From Sphingobacteriales bacterium (GTDB taxonomy: Bacteria; Bacteroidota; Bacteroidia; Chitinophagales; Chitinophagaceae), in NCBI GenBank assembly GCA_016219985.1, contig JACRJO010000032.1:558001-622000 (forward strand): 64,000 nt of DNA. Direction: 5' to 3'. Within the stretch, counting starts at the first letter, position 1. Every line of letters starts with the position of its first letter. This document shows, one piece after another, positions 25,252 to 35,195 of the stretch. Below the pieces are notes generated by a model. That model saw only the letters and a program-made list of their open reading frames with translations. It was not told the DNA's origin and made no database searches. The position numbers and the translations under genes were made by a program.

Positions 25252-26556
25252 TCACCATTCAAGCTTCCTCGAAAAAAACATGATAATCCCCAATGCCACA
25301 AACAACCCGATGCTGCCCATCAGCAAGGCGTAATCCTGTAACTGGATAATGCTGAAAATATAACTATAGACCACGGCCAGGACAAAACCGATGAACAGGG
25401 CCAGCTTCGAGGAACGAAGGATACTGCCCACATACCAGCCCACCAACCCGATCGTGGCTGCCCCGGCAATAAGATAGGCCAGGTTAAAGCCGGTATATTC
25501 CGAAATAGAAAGCAGCAATGTGTAGAAGAGCACGAGGGCCAGGCCGGCCAGGCCGTATTGCACCAGGTGCAATGTCCTTTTATAAATCGTTTCTACTAAA
25601 AAGAAAGCCGCAAACGTGAGCATGATGCAAAGCAGGGCGTATTTCACGGAGCGCTCTGTCTTGTCATACGTATCCACCGGTATCAGCAGGTCAGCTCCAA
25701 CCTGGTAAGCAGAGAGGTCATAAAATGTATTCTTCCAGACAGGAGGTACCGTACGGTTCAGGTATTTCCAGCTGGCGGTAAAACCACTGTCCTTTACGTC
25801 CCGGGTATCAGGCAGCTTCACACCGGTAAATGCCGGGTCGGGCCAGGTGGAGCGCATTTGTATTTTATTTTCCCGGGCGGCCGCGGCAAACAGTAATTGG
25901 CCGGAGCCATTGAGCGAAAAATTCATGCTGAACCGGGCGGCAGTTAGGGGACTTATAACAACCGGGGTAACAAAAGCCTCATCCAGCGGCGTTTGCCCGT
26001 TTGCCTGGGGAGTCAATACGAGGCTGCTGTCATTCCATTGTACAGACAGGTCCTCGTTAATCCCCCTGGCCGGGTCCAGTACCCTGAATAGTAACATGGC
26101 ATCATTCCATTGAATCTGTTCAGCCGGTATTTCCAGTTTCTGCCAGGGAATGGAATTAAATACCCCGCTGAGCTGGATATCGGTTTTATAAACCGCCACC
26201 TCATAAATCCCTCTTTTGCGTTTATCCGGAACCACAATGGACCGGATATCGAGTTTGTCGGGCATGAAGTATGCGTACTGTGTTTCGGTTGTTTTCACTC
26301 CTTTATCATCCGTTCTTTCCACTTTATACGGGAGCATCAGCAAGGGCCCGGTCACGGTTTGTTTGCCGGCCCATTTGCTGCTGATATCCGCGATCGCCTC
26401 TTTCTGATGAACTTCCCGTTCCTTCACCACATCCATTATAAAATAAGTGGGGATCCAGAGCAGCATGGCCATGAGGAAGATGACCAGGCACTTGATAAAT
26501 AATTTTCCTTTGTCCCAGAGGGAGGAGCTTTCACTGATGGTTTCGAAGGTTTCCAT
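25252..26556 (-). CDS. creD: Cell envelope integrity protein CreD
   Basis: The protein has about 434 residues, the usual CreD length. It has one N-terminal membrane helix (VIFLMAMLLWIPTYFIMDVV), a large extracytoplasmic region with the ISSKWAGKQTVTGPLLMLPY motif, and a C-terminal block of six helices (KRTLHLVQYGLAGLALVLFY). CreD is an inner-membrane protein of unclear biochemical function, regulated by CreBC in enterobacteria; no creBC pair is present here. The start METFETISE is used; an ATG six codons earlier is also possible. Confidence 0.93.
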   Translation of the reverse strand: METFETISESSSLWDKGKLFIKCLVIFLMAMLLWIPTYFIMDVVKEREVHQKEAIADISSKWAGKQTVTGPLLMLPYKVERTDDKGVKTTETQYAYFMPDKLDIRSIVVPDKRKRGIYEVAVYKTDIQLSGVFNSIPWQKLEIPAEQIQWNDAMLLFRVLDPARGINEDLSVQWNDSSLVLTPQANGQTPLDEAFVTPVVISPLTAARFSMNFSLNGSGQLLFAAAARENKIQMRSTWPDPAFTGVKLPDTRDVKDSGFTASWKYLNRTVPPVWKNTFYDLSAYQVGADLLIPVDTYDKTERSVKYALLCIMLTFAAFFLVETIYKRTLHLVQYGLAGLALVLFYTLLLSISEYTGFNLAYLIAGAATIGLVGWYVGSILRSSKLALFIGFVLAVVYSYIFSIIQLQDYALLMGSIGLFVALGIIMFFSRKLEW

Positions 26557-26621
26557 GATTTTATTTTTGGGCATTAATAAATAATATGTGTATTACCGGG
26601 ATGAGCGCCGGCAGGATCATT

Positions 26622-27107
26622 TTAATTTTCATGTGGCTGATTTTGGAGGGATAATTCAATGCGTTTTATTCTTTTCAGGACAATACCCAGGGGAAGCAGT
26701 CCGGCAATCCCAAATGAACAGTCGATCAGCCTCCAGCCGAAAGGGATGCCCCGGAAAGAACCGGCAACGAGGGCATAGGGAATCACCAGCAGGCAGGCGA
26801 CCAGGCCGAATTCAATCACCCATTTGTTGCGTACGGGGTCTTTCAGCGGGCCGATAAATAATACAGCCAGTACAAAATGCGCAAAAGCCAGCCAGTCGTA
26901 CCCATAAGCCAGGAAAGGATAATTGGCATTCGTTACCGTAAGGCCGGTCAGTACCCGGTCCAGCCAGTCGCCCAGCCCGGTGCCTAATGGAAAGACCCGG
27001 GTGAGAAAACGCAATTCACTTTCCGCCGGGATCGCCGTGGCCCCGCTGATGACAAGGGCAACGATAAAAAAGAGGATCCAATGTTTGATAATGGTTTCGT
27101 TTTTCAT
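26622..27107 (-). CDS. Four-helix membrane protein, function unknown
   Basis: The protein has about 161 residues from MKNETIIKHWILFF and contains four membrane helices, with conserved-looking loops FPLGTGLGDWLDRVL and YDWLAFAHFVLAVLFIGPLKD. It stands upstream of creD on the same strand. A 17-bp palindrome lies 11 bases before its start, matching one upstream of the 214-residue membrane-protein gene at 28.5-29.2 kb. Control by the winged-helix regulator in the same cluster is inferred. Confidence 0.7.
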   Translation of the reverse strand: MKNETIIKHWILFFIVALVISGATAIPAESELRFLTRVFPLGTGLGDWLDRVLTGLTVTNANYPFLAYGYDWLAFAHFVLAVLFIGPLKDPVRNKWVIEFGLVACLLVIPYALVAGSFRGIPFGWRLIDCSFGIAGLLPLGIVLKRIKRIELSLQNQPHEN

Positions 27108-27117
27108 TTTAGAAAGC

Positions 27118-27134
27118 ACTTTGTATTTCAAAGT
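27118..27134 (-). promoter_or_regulatory. Palindromic operator-like site upstream of the 161-residue protein gene
   Basis: ACTTTGTATTTCAAAGT is a 17-base inverted repeat (arms of 8 with one mismatch around a central base). It has the same length, arms and flanking bases (AAAGC before it, AT after it) as the site at 29200-29216. It lies 11 bases upstream of the start codon, where a repressor would block transcription. Confidence 0.65.
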
Positions 27135-27152
27135 ATAAAGACATAAAAAAAT

Positions 27153-28223
27153 TTAACTCCAGGGTGCATACTGCCGGGCGATCCGCTGCTCGGGTTTATG
27201 ATCGGCCATATACAGGACGAAAAGGAAAAACCACTCCGCAGGTTTCATTGCCAGGTAAACAAAATCAGACACCCACTTTTTACTGTACCACTCATAATTC
27301 CGGTGTACCCGGTCTCCTATTTTATCATATTGCAGGCGGATCCGCCGGTGTACTGCAGGAAATTTCTCCCGGATCAGTTCTTCAAAGGCATTTGAGACCA
27401 GCAACTGGCGGTTACAGATTATAAAATGGTGATTTCTTTTCCCAAGCCTTACCGGCTTTACAATGCCAGGATGCCCATTGGCCGCTACAGAACAGAGATA
27501 ATGCCCGCCGCATTGCACATTCTCGCATTTATAATCCCACTGGGATAAACCCAATTTATAGGTCTCGGTAAAAGCACGAATAGCAGAATCTGGCTTTTGT
27601 CCGAACAGGTATAAAAAAAGAGAAATCACTAATAGCATGGGAACGGATATTACCAGCAGCAACGGGAACCGGATGTACAGGTTGGATCGCAGGATAGCGA
27701 GGCAAATCCGGTTTACCGGGTTCAGGCTGTCATCCTGCTGACCAGTAATTTCGTCTAATAACAGCCGTTGATTCCGGACCAGCTGGCTGATGTAAAAAAA
27801 TAATACCGCAGGTATTCCCGGGACCCACATAACAGGATCCTGTGCATGTATTCCGATTAAAACTGCCAGGACTAACCCGGTTCCCAAAAGGCAATTCACC
27901 AGGAGTTCAGCCAGCGGCGGTGCTGTTTTTTCCCGGAGTGAAGAATAATAATAGGCCCCCATACAAAGAAAAATAAGGGTATAGATGGCGGGCCGGTGTG
28001 CGGGTGAAAAGAAAGCAGAATCGGCACAACAGTCATTGACCTTACCATAATCAAAGGCAAGTAAAAAAAACAACGGGGCGCCGATGACAGCAATGAATTC
28101 AAAACTCCGATAATAAAAAGGCTTCCCCGCCCTTTTATTATGAATCAGCATACTGATCATGTCAGCCAATGCATAAAAACCGGTTATCCCAAGTAAGGCT
28201 AATATCATAACAATCACCGGCAT
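27153..28223 (-). CDS. Multi-helix membrane protein, function unknown
   Basis: The 356-residue protein has six to seven hydrophobic segments in the first 215 residues. It then has a soluble C-terminal part containing CENVQCGGHYLCSVAANGHP and a basic region HRRIRLQYDKIGDRVHRNYEW. It begins 2 bases after the stop of the winged-helix regulator gene and is surely co-translated with it. No family was recognised with confidence. Confidence 0.7.
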   Translation of the reverse strand: MPVIVMILALLGITGFYALADMISMLIHNKRAGKPFYYRSFEFIAVIGAPLFFLLAFDYGKVNDCCADSAFFSPAHRPAIYTLIFLCMGAYYYSSLREKTAPPLAELLVNCLLGTGLVLAVLIGIHAQDPVMWVPGIPAVLFFYISQLVRNQRLLLDEITGQQDDSLNPVNRICLAILRSNLYIRFPLLLVISVPMLLVISLFLYLFGQKPDSAIRAFTETYKLGLSQWDYKCENVQCGGHYLCSVAANGHPGIVKPVRLGKRNHHFIICNRQLLVSNAFEELIREKFPAVHRRIRLQYDKIGDRVHRNYEWYSKKWVSDFVYLAMKPAEWFFLFVLYMADHKPEQRIARQYAPWS

Positions 28224-28225
28224 TT

Positions 28226-28525
28226 TTATTTCACTCCTTTTATCATGTTCTCCAATGCATTAATATGTTCTGAAAAAGCCTTCTCCCCCTGGCGGGTAAT
28301 CGCATAGGTGGTATTGGTTTTCCGGCCAATAAAACCCTTATGCACTTTGAGAAACCCGTTTTCCTCCAGGGTTACCAGGTGCGTGGCCAGGTTGCCGTCC
28401 GTCACTTCCAGCAGGGATTTGAGGTCGTTGAAGCTGATCTCTTCATTCACCATCAGCACACTCATCACCCCGAGGCGGATGCGGTTATCAAAAATTTTAT
28501 TTAAACCGGTAATCGGATTTTTCAT
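28226..28525 (-). CDS. Winged-helix transcriptional regulator
   Basis: This 99-residue single-domain protein has a helix-turn-helix region (ISFNDLKSLLEVTDGNLATH), a wing containing KGFIGRKTNTTYAITRQG and a C-terminal dimerisation helix. It matches small MarR/PadR-like regulators (HTH_27 type). It sits between two membrane-protein genes in one operon, and the palindrome upstream of that operon recurs upstream of the creD-side gene, so it is the natural candidate to bind both sites and autoregulate. The inducing signal is unknown. Confidence 0.85.
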   Translation of the reverse strand: MKNPITGLNKIFDNRIRLGVMSVLMVNEEISFNDLKSLLEVTDGNLATHLVTLEENGFLKVHKGFIGRKTNTTYAITRQGEKAFSEHINALENMIKGVK

Positions 28526-28547
28526 TTCATTCCTTGCTTAATCAGGT

Positions 28548-29192
28548 TCAGTTTCCCCGTTCATATTTATTCCACATAATGATGCCATAAACAATATGGA
28601 GCAGCCCAAATCCAATGGCCCAGAACCAGAGCCCGAGGCCGGTGTACAGCATATTGACCGTCCCCAGGATGATCTCGCAATAACCCAGGTAGCGGATATC
28701 AGACAAAGTGTATTTACTTGCATTCACCAGGGCCAGGCCGTAAAAGACCAGGCAGGCCGGCGCCACAAAAATCCATATATCATAGCGCAGCATCCCCAGG
28801 ATAAAAGCCCCCCCGGCCAACAGGGGCATCAGCATGTTCCAGGCCAGCCGGCGCGAGGTATGATCCCATACCGGCAGCCCCTGTTTTTTGGCTTTCCGCC
28901 AGGTCAGGTAAAAGGCAGCAGAAAAAGCCAGGACAAATACCCCGACGCCCAGCAGGATCAGTTTTATTTTCAACCGGCTGAAATCATCCCCGGTGGTGAA
29001 TCCTCTGCTGTTGTATGCCCCATAATAATTCCGGAAAATATGATTGGCGGCATACGCTCCGCCCATCGCACAGATACCTGCGGCCACCCCGCTCAGGCCA
29101 CTCAGGGATACAAACCGGCTCGAACGCTCCATGATACGGCGGATATCCTTTAACTCTTCTAAGGAACTGGCAGTGGGTTTATTTTCTTCCAT
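28548..29192 (-). CDS. Membrane protein, first gene of the regulator operon
   Basis: The protein has about 214 residues from MEENKPTASSLEELKDIRRI. A short cytoplasmic N-terminal helix leads to six membrane segments, with GAYAANHIFRNYYGAYNSRG in a loop after the second. The regulator gene follows after 22 bases. This arrangement of membrane protein plus small winged-helix regulator recurs in Bacteroidota genomes, but its role is unknown to me. A perfect 17-bp palindrome lies 7 bases upstream. Confidence 0.7.
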   Translation of the reverse strand: MEENKPTASSLEELKDIRRIMERSSRFVSLSGLSGVAAGICAMGGAYAANHIFRNYYGAYNSRGFTTGDDFSRLKIKLILLGVGVFVLAFSAAFYLTWRKAKKQGLPVWDHTSRRLAWNMLMPLLAGGAFILGMLRYDIWIFVAPACLVFYGLALVNASKYTLSDIRYLGYCEIILGTVNMLYTGLGLWFWAIGFGLLHIVYGIIMWNKYERGN

Positions 29193-29199
29193 AAAAAGC

Positions 29200-29216
29200 A
29201 CTTTGTAGTACAAAGT
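29200..29216 (-). promoter_or_regulatory. Perfect palindromic operator-like site of the regulator operon
   Basis: ACTTTGTAGTACAAAGT is a perfect 8-1-8 inverted repeat, 7 bases upstream of the membrane-protein start. It is shared with the site at 27118-27134. The size suits a winged-helix dimer, and the likely protein is the 99-residue regulator encoded in the operon. Confidence 0.7.
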
Positions 29217-29319
29217 ATGTGAATTTTCCCTGTCCCTCCAAATATTTTTACTGTCTTTTATTTATTCCCCTCATTTTAACAGGTGCCCTTAACATACGGC
29301 TTCGTATTTTTACGGCTCT

Positions 29320-31797
29320 ATGAAGCAACCGAACCCGTTCCTCCTCTTTTCACTTCTTGTACTGGCTTCGCTGCAGGGACTGTCGCAATCAAAAGTTATC
29401 AGCGGCACTGTCCGGGATGCACACAGTGAAGAGCCGGTTCCCTTTGCTTCCGTTACGTTTAAAAACAGTGCCCTGGGCCAGTTCACCGATTCCTCCGGCG
29501 CCTTTTCGTTTCACCTCTCCCGCTGGCCTTCTGATACACTGTCCATCACCTGCGTGGGTTACCAGCCTTTTTATGTTTTACTCAATAAAACAAAAGATTC
29601 CCTGTCACTGCATATCCTCCTGGAACGGGGTACCTTCAATGAAGGAGCCCAGCTAAGGGTAAAGGTCAATAAAGGATTACTGGTCTGGCGGAAAATTGTC
29701 CAGCACAAACCGGAGAACGACCGCTATCGGTTTGACAATTTTTCCTACGAACTCTATAACAAACTGGAACTGGACCTGAAGAATATCAATTTTGAGAAAT
29801 TCGGAAAGTTCAAACCCCTGAAACCGGTCAGTGACCTGATCAGCCAGAATATTGATACAACCGAAGGACTGAAGTACCTGCCGACCTATCTTACCGAAGC
29901 CTTATCGGATTATTATTACCAGAAAAATCCGCTGAAAAGAAGGGAGATCATCAAAGCGGCCAATACCAACGGGGTAAAGAACGAAAGTGTGCTGAAACTG
30001 CTCGGCGGAATGGACCAGGTGGTCAACGTTTACAAAAATTTCATCCCGGTTTTTGACAAACAGTTTGTCAGCCCCATCAGCGATAACGGCGATTTCTATT
30101 ACAACTACCGCGTGGTGGATACCCAGGTCATTGCCAACAACCGCTATTACCACCTGGTGTTTACCCCGCGCCGGAAAGGCGGCGATACATTCGAAGGGGA
30201 TTGCTGGGTGCATGTGGGCAGTTTTGCCATCCGGAAAATGAACCTGCGACTGGGCAAGGAAGCCAATGTGAATTTTGTGGAGAACCTCAGCCTGATCCAG
30301 GAATACAGGCAGATCAATGACAGCACCTGGTTCCTCTCCAAGGATAAATTCGTGGTGGATGTGTCCCCGGCGGGAAAAGAAAGACCGGGTTTTATCGGCC
30401 GCAAAACCACCACCTATGATCATGTTATCGTAAATGATACCTCCGTAGTACAGGAACTCAGCAAGAACAAAATTCTCGAAGAGATCATTACGCTGCCGGG
30501 CGCTGATTCAAAGCCCCGGGAATACTGGGCTGCTGAACGCCACGAGCCCCTCAGTAAATCGGAAAGCGGGATCATCCGGATGATCGACACCCTCACCCAT
30601 GCACCCGTCTTCCAGCGCTTCACGCGGACCCTGGCCTTTATCGGTACCGGTTACCGGGATATTGGCAATTACAAGATCGGACCCTGGTACAACTGGATAA
30701 CGTCAAACAGCTGGGAAGGCTTCCGGCTCCGGTTCGACCTGGGCACCAATAAATATTTTGACAGGAAAATAAAACTGCACGGGTACCTCGCTTATGGTTT
30801 CGGTGACCGGCACCTGAAAGGAATGGCCGAGATCTTTTACCTGCCGAAAAAAGATCCCCGTACGTACTTCTTCGGGTCCTTTACCAATGACCTGGACTTC
30901 GGGCAAAACTATTATGGTGAAATATCGCAGGACAATATCTTCGCCCTCGCCGTGCGGAAAAAAGGCATCCCCGTCAAGAATATTAAAGTGAATGAGAAAA
31001 AGATCGAGTTCTTCCGCGAAGTTCTTCCCTGGATGTCGGACCGGGTTACCATCACCCATAAATCCAGTCTGCCCCTGCGCAACCTGGTTCCTATCGACTC
31101 TTTCCGGGCCACCGCCAGCGGAAAAGCGCTGACCAGTTTTGAAATATCCCTGCGCCTGCGCTTCGCCTACCTCGAACGGTTCCTGGAAAGTAATTTTTAC
31201 CGCAGCAGCCTTGGCAGCATTTACCCGATCGGGGAAATAACTATTTCACAGGGATTCCCGGGGGTGCTGAAAAGCAGTTACCGCTACACAAAATTATCAG
31301 CCAGTGTCTCCGACCATTTCAAAGTCCCGCCATTCGGCAGCATTTCCTGGTATGTGTACGGGGGCAAGACATTCGGCACCCTTCCATACACTCTCCTCGA
31401 TATTGCCCCCGGCAACGAACTCTACTATTATAATAAGTATGCTTTCAATATGATGAACCGCTGGGAATTCATCCATGATGAATATGCGGGGATCAATATC
31501 GAACATAATATCGGAAATGGGATCTTCCGTTTACTGCCCAAACTCCGCTGGCGCCAGTTCTGGACCGCCAAAACACTCTGGGGCAGTTTATCCGATGCAA
31601 ACAAGGCGCTTAATTTCAAACAGGGGTATACCTTCCAGGCGCTGGACGGGAAAACCTATCTCGAACTGGGCACCGGGGTGGACAATATCCTGAAAGTATT
31701 CCGCATCGATCTTGTGTGGCGGGTTCTACCTTCCACTTTACCTAAGAACGGGGATCATTCCTTTGGTATTTTCGGAAGCTTCCGGTTTAGTTTCTGA
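29320..31797 (+). CDS. DUF5686 outer-membrane protein with carboxypeptidase-regulatory-like domain
   Basis: The 825-residue protein has a signal peptide ending GLSQ (residue 23). A carboxypeptidase-D regulatory-like beta-sandwich at about 25-115 (KVISGTVRDAHSEEPVPFAS) is of the kind found at the front of TonB-dependent receptors. A long DUF5686 region follows, with a probable beta-barrel at the C-terminus ending FGSFRFSF. It is probably an outer-membrane protein. The substrate and partners are unknown; no SusD or TonB-box partner is adjacent. Confidence 0.85.
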   Translation: MKQPNPFLLFSLLVLASLQGLSQSKVISGTVRDAHSEEPVPFASVTFKNSALGQFTDSSGAFSFHLSRWPSDTLSITCVGYQPFYVLLNKTKDSLSLHILLERGTFNEGAQLRVKVNKGLLVWRKIVQHKPENDRYRFDNFSYELYNKLELDLKNINFEKFGKFKPLKPVSDLISQNIDTTEGLKYLPTYLTEALSDYYYQKNPLKRREIIKAANTNGVKNESVLKLLGGMDQVVNVYKNFIPVFDKQFVSPISDNGDFYYNYRVVDTQVIANNRYYHLVFTPRRKGGDTFEGDCWVHVGSFAIRKMNLRLGKEANVNFVENLSLIQEYRQINDSTWFLSKDKFVVDVSPAGKERPGFIGRKTTTYDHVIVNDTSVVQELSKNKILEEIITLPGADSKPREYWAAERHEPLSKSESGIIRMIDTLTHAPVFQRFTRTLAFIGTGYRDIGNYKIGPWYNWITSNSWEGFRLRFDLGTNKYFDRKIKLHGYLAYGFGDRHLKGMAEIFYLPKKDPRTYFFGSFTNDLDFGQNYYGEISQDNIFALAVRKKGIPVKNIKVNEKKIEFFREVLPWMSDRVTITHKSSLPLRNLVPIDSFRATASGKALTSFEISLRLRFAYLERFLESNFYRSSLGSIYPIGEITISQGFPGVLKSSYRYTKLSASVSDHFKVPPFGSISWYVYGGKTFGTLPYTLLDIAPGNELYYYNKYAFNMMNRWEFIHDEYAGINIEHNIGNGIFRLLPKLRWRQFWTAKTLWGSLSDANKALNFKQGYTFQALDGKTYLELGTGVDNILKVFRIDLVWRVLPSTLPKNGDHSFGIFGSFRFSF

Positions 31798-31958
31798 CGG
31801 GCTTTTTTTAAAAAACAAAAAAGAGAAACCGAACACATCTTTGTTAGCATACGTTGTTTGGCGAATAAGGATACTGGTCTTTTCTTGTACACAATCAGGG
31901 ATAAAGCGAAAATCGTATTTCAATTTCTCTTATCTTACCTGCCATAATTTTTCGCCAT

Positions 31959-33464
31959 ATGTCATCCCGTTATATCCTGGCCCTTGACCAGGGCACTACC
32001 AGCAGCCGCAGCCTCGTGGTGGACAAGCAGGGCAGCATTATCAGCCAGGCCCAGAAGGAATTCAAACAGCACTTCCCGCAACCCGGTTGGGTGGAACATG
32101 ATGCGAACGAGATCTGGAGCACCCAATACGGAACCCTCGCCGAAGCCCTGGCCATCGCGGGAATCACGATGAACCAGGTGGCCGGGATCGGGATCACCAA
32201 CCAGCGGGAAACCACCGTGGTCTGGGACCGGGGCAGCGGGCAACCCATTTACAATGCCATCGTATGGCAGGACCGGAGAACGGCCGCTTATTGTGATGAA
32301 CTCAGGGCCGCCGGGCTGGCGGGGACCATACAGGAAAAAACAGGATTGATCATCGATGCCTATTTCTCCGCCACCAAACTGAAATGGATACTGGATCATG
32401 TAAGTGGTGCGAGGGAAAAAGCCGCCAAAGGCGAACTGGCTTTCGGTACCATTGATTCCTGGCTGACCTGGAAACTCACAAACGGGGAAGTGCATGTAAC
32501 CGATGTGTCGAATGCCTCCCGCACGATGCTGTTCAATATTCACAGCCTGCAGTGGGATGAGGAATTGCTGAAGATTTTTGATATCCCCGCATCCGTTTTA
32601 CCTGAAGTAAAACCCAGCAGCCGGATCTACGGCGTCACCGGTAACATCATCCCGGATTCAAGAATTCCCGTAGCGGGGATTGCTGGTGATCAGCAGGCCG
32701 CCCTGTTCGGGCAATTGTGCACCCAGCCGGGCATGGTAAAAAATACCTATGGCACGGGTTGCTTTATGCTGATGAATACCGGGGAGAAAGCCATCACTTC
32801 AAAAAACAACCTGCTGACCACCATCGCCTGGCAGATCAATGATAAAACGGAATACGCGCTTGAAGGAAGTGTCTTCATAGCCGGCGCCGTCGTGCAATGG
32901 TTAAGAGATGAACTGAAGATCATCCGCCAGTCCGCGGATGTGGAGAAACTGGCCGCCCAGGTAAAAGATACCGGGGGCGTCTACCTGGTTCCTGCTTTTG
33001 CCGGGCTGGGAGCGCCGCACTGGAATCAATATGCCAGGGGAGCCGTTTTTGGGTTAACCAGGGGGAGCAGCAATGCGCATATAGCCCGGGCAGCGCTGGA
33101 CAGTATCGCTTACCAGACCTATGATGTGCTAAAAGCCATGGAAGCAGATGCCGGCATTCAGATCAGGGAACTAAGAGTGGATGGAGGCGCCACAGTAAAT
33201 AACCAGCTCATGCAGTTCCAGAGCGATATCCTGAATTGTAAAGTGGTGCGGCCGAAGATCACAGAAACCACGGCACTCGGGGCGGCTTATTTAGCCGGAT
33301 TGGCCGTGGGCTTCTGGAAAAATGTGGAAGAGATCCAGCAGCAATGGCAGGTTGATAAATCTTTTGCGCCTGCCATGGAAGCGGAAAAAAGAACGGAACT
33401 GGTCGATGGCTGGCAAAGGGCCGTAAAAGCAAGCATTGCCTGGGCTTCGACAAGCTCAGCCTGA
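31959..33464 (+). CDS. glpK: Glycerol kinase
   Basis: The 501-residue FGGY-family kinase phosphorylates glycerol to glycerol 3-phosphate. It shows the phosphate-binding [54 protein letters not shown] and the C-terminal [20 protein letters not shown] segment. It is the first gene of the glpK-glpD-glpF group. The last codons (WASTSSA-stop) are encoded by a dispersed repeat that continues beyond the gene, so the native C-terminus appears to have been replaced or extended. Confidence 0.97.
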   Translation: MSSRYILALDQGTTSSRSLVVDKQGSIISQAQKEFKQHFPQPGWVEHDANEIWSTQYGTLAEALAIAGITMNQVAGIGITNQRETTVVWDRGSGQPIYNAIVWQDRRTAAYCDELRAAGLAGTIQEKTGLIIDAYFSATKLKWILDHVSGAREKAAKGELAFGTIDSWLTWKLTNGEVHVTDVSNASRTMLFNIHSLQWDEELLKIFDIPASVLPEVKPSSRIYGVTGNIIPDSRIPVAGIAGDQQAALFGQLCTQPGMVKNTYGTGCFMLMNTGEKAITSKNNLLTTIAWQINDKTEYALEGSVFIAGAVVQWLRDELKIIRQSADVEKLAAQVKDTGGVYLVPAFAGLGAPHWNQYARGAVFGLTRGSSNAHIARAALDSIAYQTYDVLKAMEADAGIQIRELRVDGGATVNNQLMQFQSDILNCKVVRPKITETTALGAAYLAGLAVGFWKNVEEIQQQWQVDKSFAPAMEAEKRTELVDGWQRAVKASIAWASTSSA

Positions 33465-33585
33465 CGGCTTCGACAAGCTTCCTCCTTCGCTGCGCTACGG
33501 CGGACAGGCAGCCTGACGGCTTCGACAAGCTTCCTCCTTCGCTGCGCTACGGCGGACAGGCAGCCTGACGGCTTCGGCAAAATCA
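33443..33585 (+). repeat. 52-bp tandem repeat overlapping the end of glpK
   Basis: Units beginning cctgacggcttcgac start at 33460, 33512 and 33564, an exact period of 52. The first unit contributes the glpK stop codon, and a partial unit (cttcgacaagctcag) precedes it inside the coding region. Each unit contains the palindromic aagcttcctccttcgctgcg / ctacggcggacaggc block. Heptamers (TCGTAGC, TCAACGC, TCATAGC) follow at 33620-33650. No gene lies between the glpK stop and glpD. Confidence 0.85.
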
Positions 33586-33710
33586 AATTGAAAAAAAGCT
33601 CAGCAGGTAATAAACTGCGGGCTCGTAGCTCAACGCTCATAGCTAATCGGTAATAGGTCAACAGAAAGTAAACCTGACACTAAGCGGACGATTAGCAGCA
33701 ACTTAAATAA

Positions 33711-35183
33711 ATGAACCGACAAAGTCTTCTCGAACACCTGAAAGCCACTCCTGAATTCGATATCTGTATTATTGGAGGTGGCGCCACCGGGCTGGGTATT
33801 GCCGTGGATGCGGCATCCCGGGGTTATAAAACTGCTTTATTTGAACAATATGATTTTGCCAAGGGGACTTCCTCCCGCAGCACCAAACTGGTGCATGGAG
33901 GCGTTCGTTACCTGCAGCAGGGAAATATCAAATTAGTGATGGAAGCCCTCCGCGAAAGAGGGCTGCTGCTGAAAAATGCACCCCACCTCACCCATAACCA
34001 GAAATTCATTGTGCCCAATTATAAATGGTGGGAAAAACCGTTTTACGGGATCGGTCTCAAGATCTACGACTGGATGGCCGGCGGACTGGGTATCGGCCCT
34101 TCTCAACTATTAACAAAAGAAGAGACCCTGGCCCTGACGCCGACACTGGACCCGGATGATCTTACCGGGGCAGTTTTATACTATGACGGGCAGTTTGATG
34201 ATGCCCGGCTGGCGATCAGCCTGGCCCTGACAGCCGCCGTACACCATGCTGTTGTCCTGAATTATTTTCCTGTTACGGCATTACTGAAAAAACAAAACAC
34301 GGTATCTGGTGTGTTTGCAAAGGACAGCCTGACCGGGAAAGAATACGAGGTAAAAAGCAAAGTGGTGATCAATGCCACCGGTGTATTCACGGACCAGGTG
34401 CTCAGCATGGATAACCCGGAACATGAAAGCCTGATCAGTCCCAGCCAGGGCATTCACCTCGTGGTGGATAAAGAATTTCTGCCGGGTGATACCGCCATCA
34501 TGATCCCAAGGACCGATGACGGCCGGGTTCTTTTCGCGGTACCCTGGCATGGTAAGATCGTACTGGGCACAACAGATACCCCGGTGGATACTATCTCTGC
34601 CGAACCGGTTCCCCTTCCCGAAGAAATTGATTTTATCCTCAAGCATATCGGCCGTTACCTGACCAAGGACCCGCAGCTCAGCGATGTGAAAAGTATGTTT
34701 GCGGGGCTGCGGCCACTGGTAAAAGGGAAATCAAAGATCACATCCGCCCTCTCGCGGGACCACCTGATCACGATTTCCGAATCGGATATGATCACGGTAA
34801 CCGGGGGCAAGTGGACCACCTACCGTAAAATGGCCGAGGATACCGTAAACCTCGTGGCTGAAAAACTGCAGTCACAGATTACCTGCATTACCCATGAACT
34901 AAAACTAACCGTTACCCGGCCCGTGCCTCCTGAAATCGGGGAACTGAATGAACAGGAACTCGCGACAGTCATCAAACAAACGGTGGAACATGAAATGTGC
35001 ATGACCGTGGAGGATTTTCTTTCCAGAAGGACACGCCAGCTGTTACTCGATGCCCGGGTGGCGATCAGCAAGGCCCCGTTGGTGGCCCGGATCATGGCGG
35101 GATTTTTACGCAGGGATGAAACCTGGATACAGGAACAAATCAATAACTTTAACGCTATCGCTAACAATTATCTTCCTCATTAA
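33711..35183 (+). CDS. glpD: Glycerol-3-phosphate dehydrogenase, FAD-dependent
   Basis: The 490-residue protein oxidises glycerol 3-phosphate to dihydroxyacetone phosphate at the membrane and passes electrons to the quinone pool. The FAD site is at residues 17-38 (DICIIGGGATGLGIAVDAAS), followed by TSSRSTKLVHGGVRYLQQG, and later RVLFAVPWHGKIVLGTTDT and GGKWTTYRKMAEDT. It is followed after 12 bases by glpF, so glycerol uptake, phosphorylation and oxidation are grouped. Confidence 0.95.
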   Translation: MNRQSLLEHLKATPEFDICIIGGGATGLGIAVDAASRGYKTALFEQYDFAKGTSSRSTKLVHGGVRYLQQGNIKLVMEALRERGLLLKNAPHLTHNQKFIVPNYKWWEKPFYGIGLKIYDWMAGGLGIGPSQLLTKEETLALTPTLDPDDLTGAVLYYDGQFDDARLAISLALTAAVHHAVVLNYFPVTALLKKQNTVSGVFAKDSLTGKEYEVKSKVVINATGVFTDQVLSMDNPEHESLISPSQGIHLVVDKEFLPGDTAIMIPRTDDGRVLFAVPWHGKIVLGTTDTPVDTISAEPVPLPEEIDFILKHIGRYLTKDPQLSDVKSMFAGLRPLVKGKSKITSALSRDHLITISESDMITVTGGKWTTYRKMAEDTVNLVAEKLQSQITCITHELKLTVTRPVPPEIGELNEQELATVIKQTVEHEMCMTVEDFLSRRTRQLLLDARVAISKAPLVARIMAGFLRRDETWIQEQINNFNAIANNYLPH

Positions 35184-35195
35184 AACAGATTGCTT

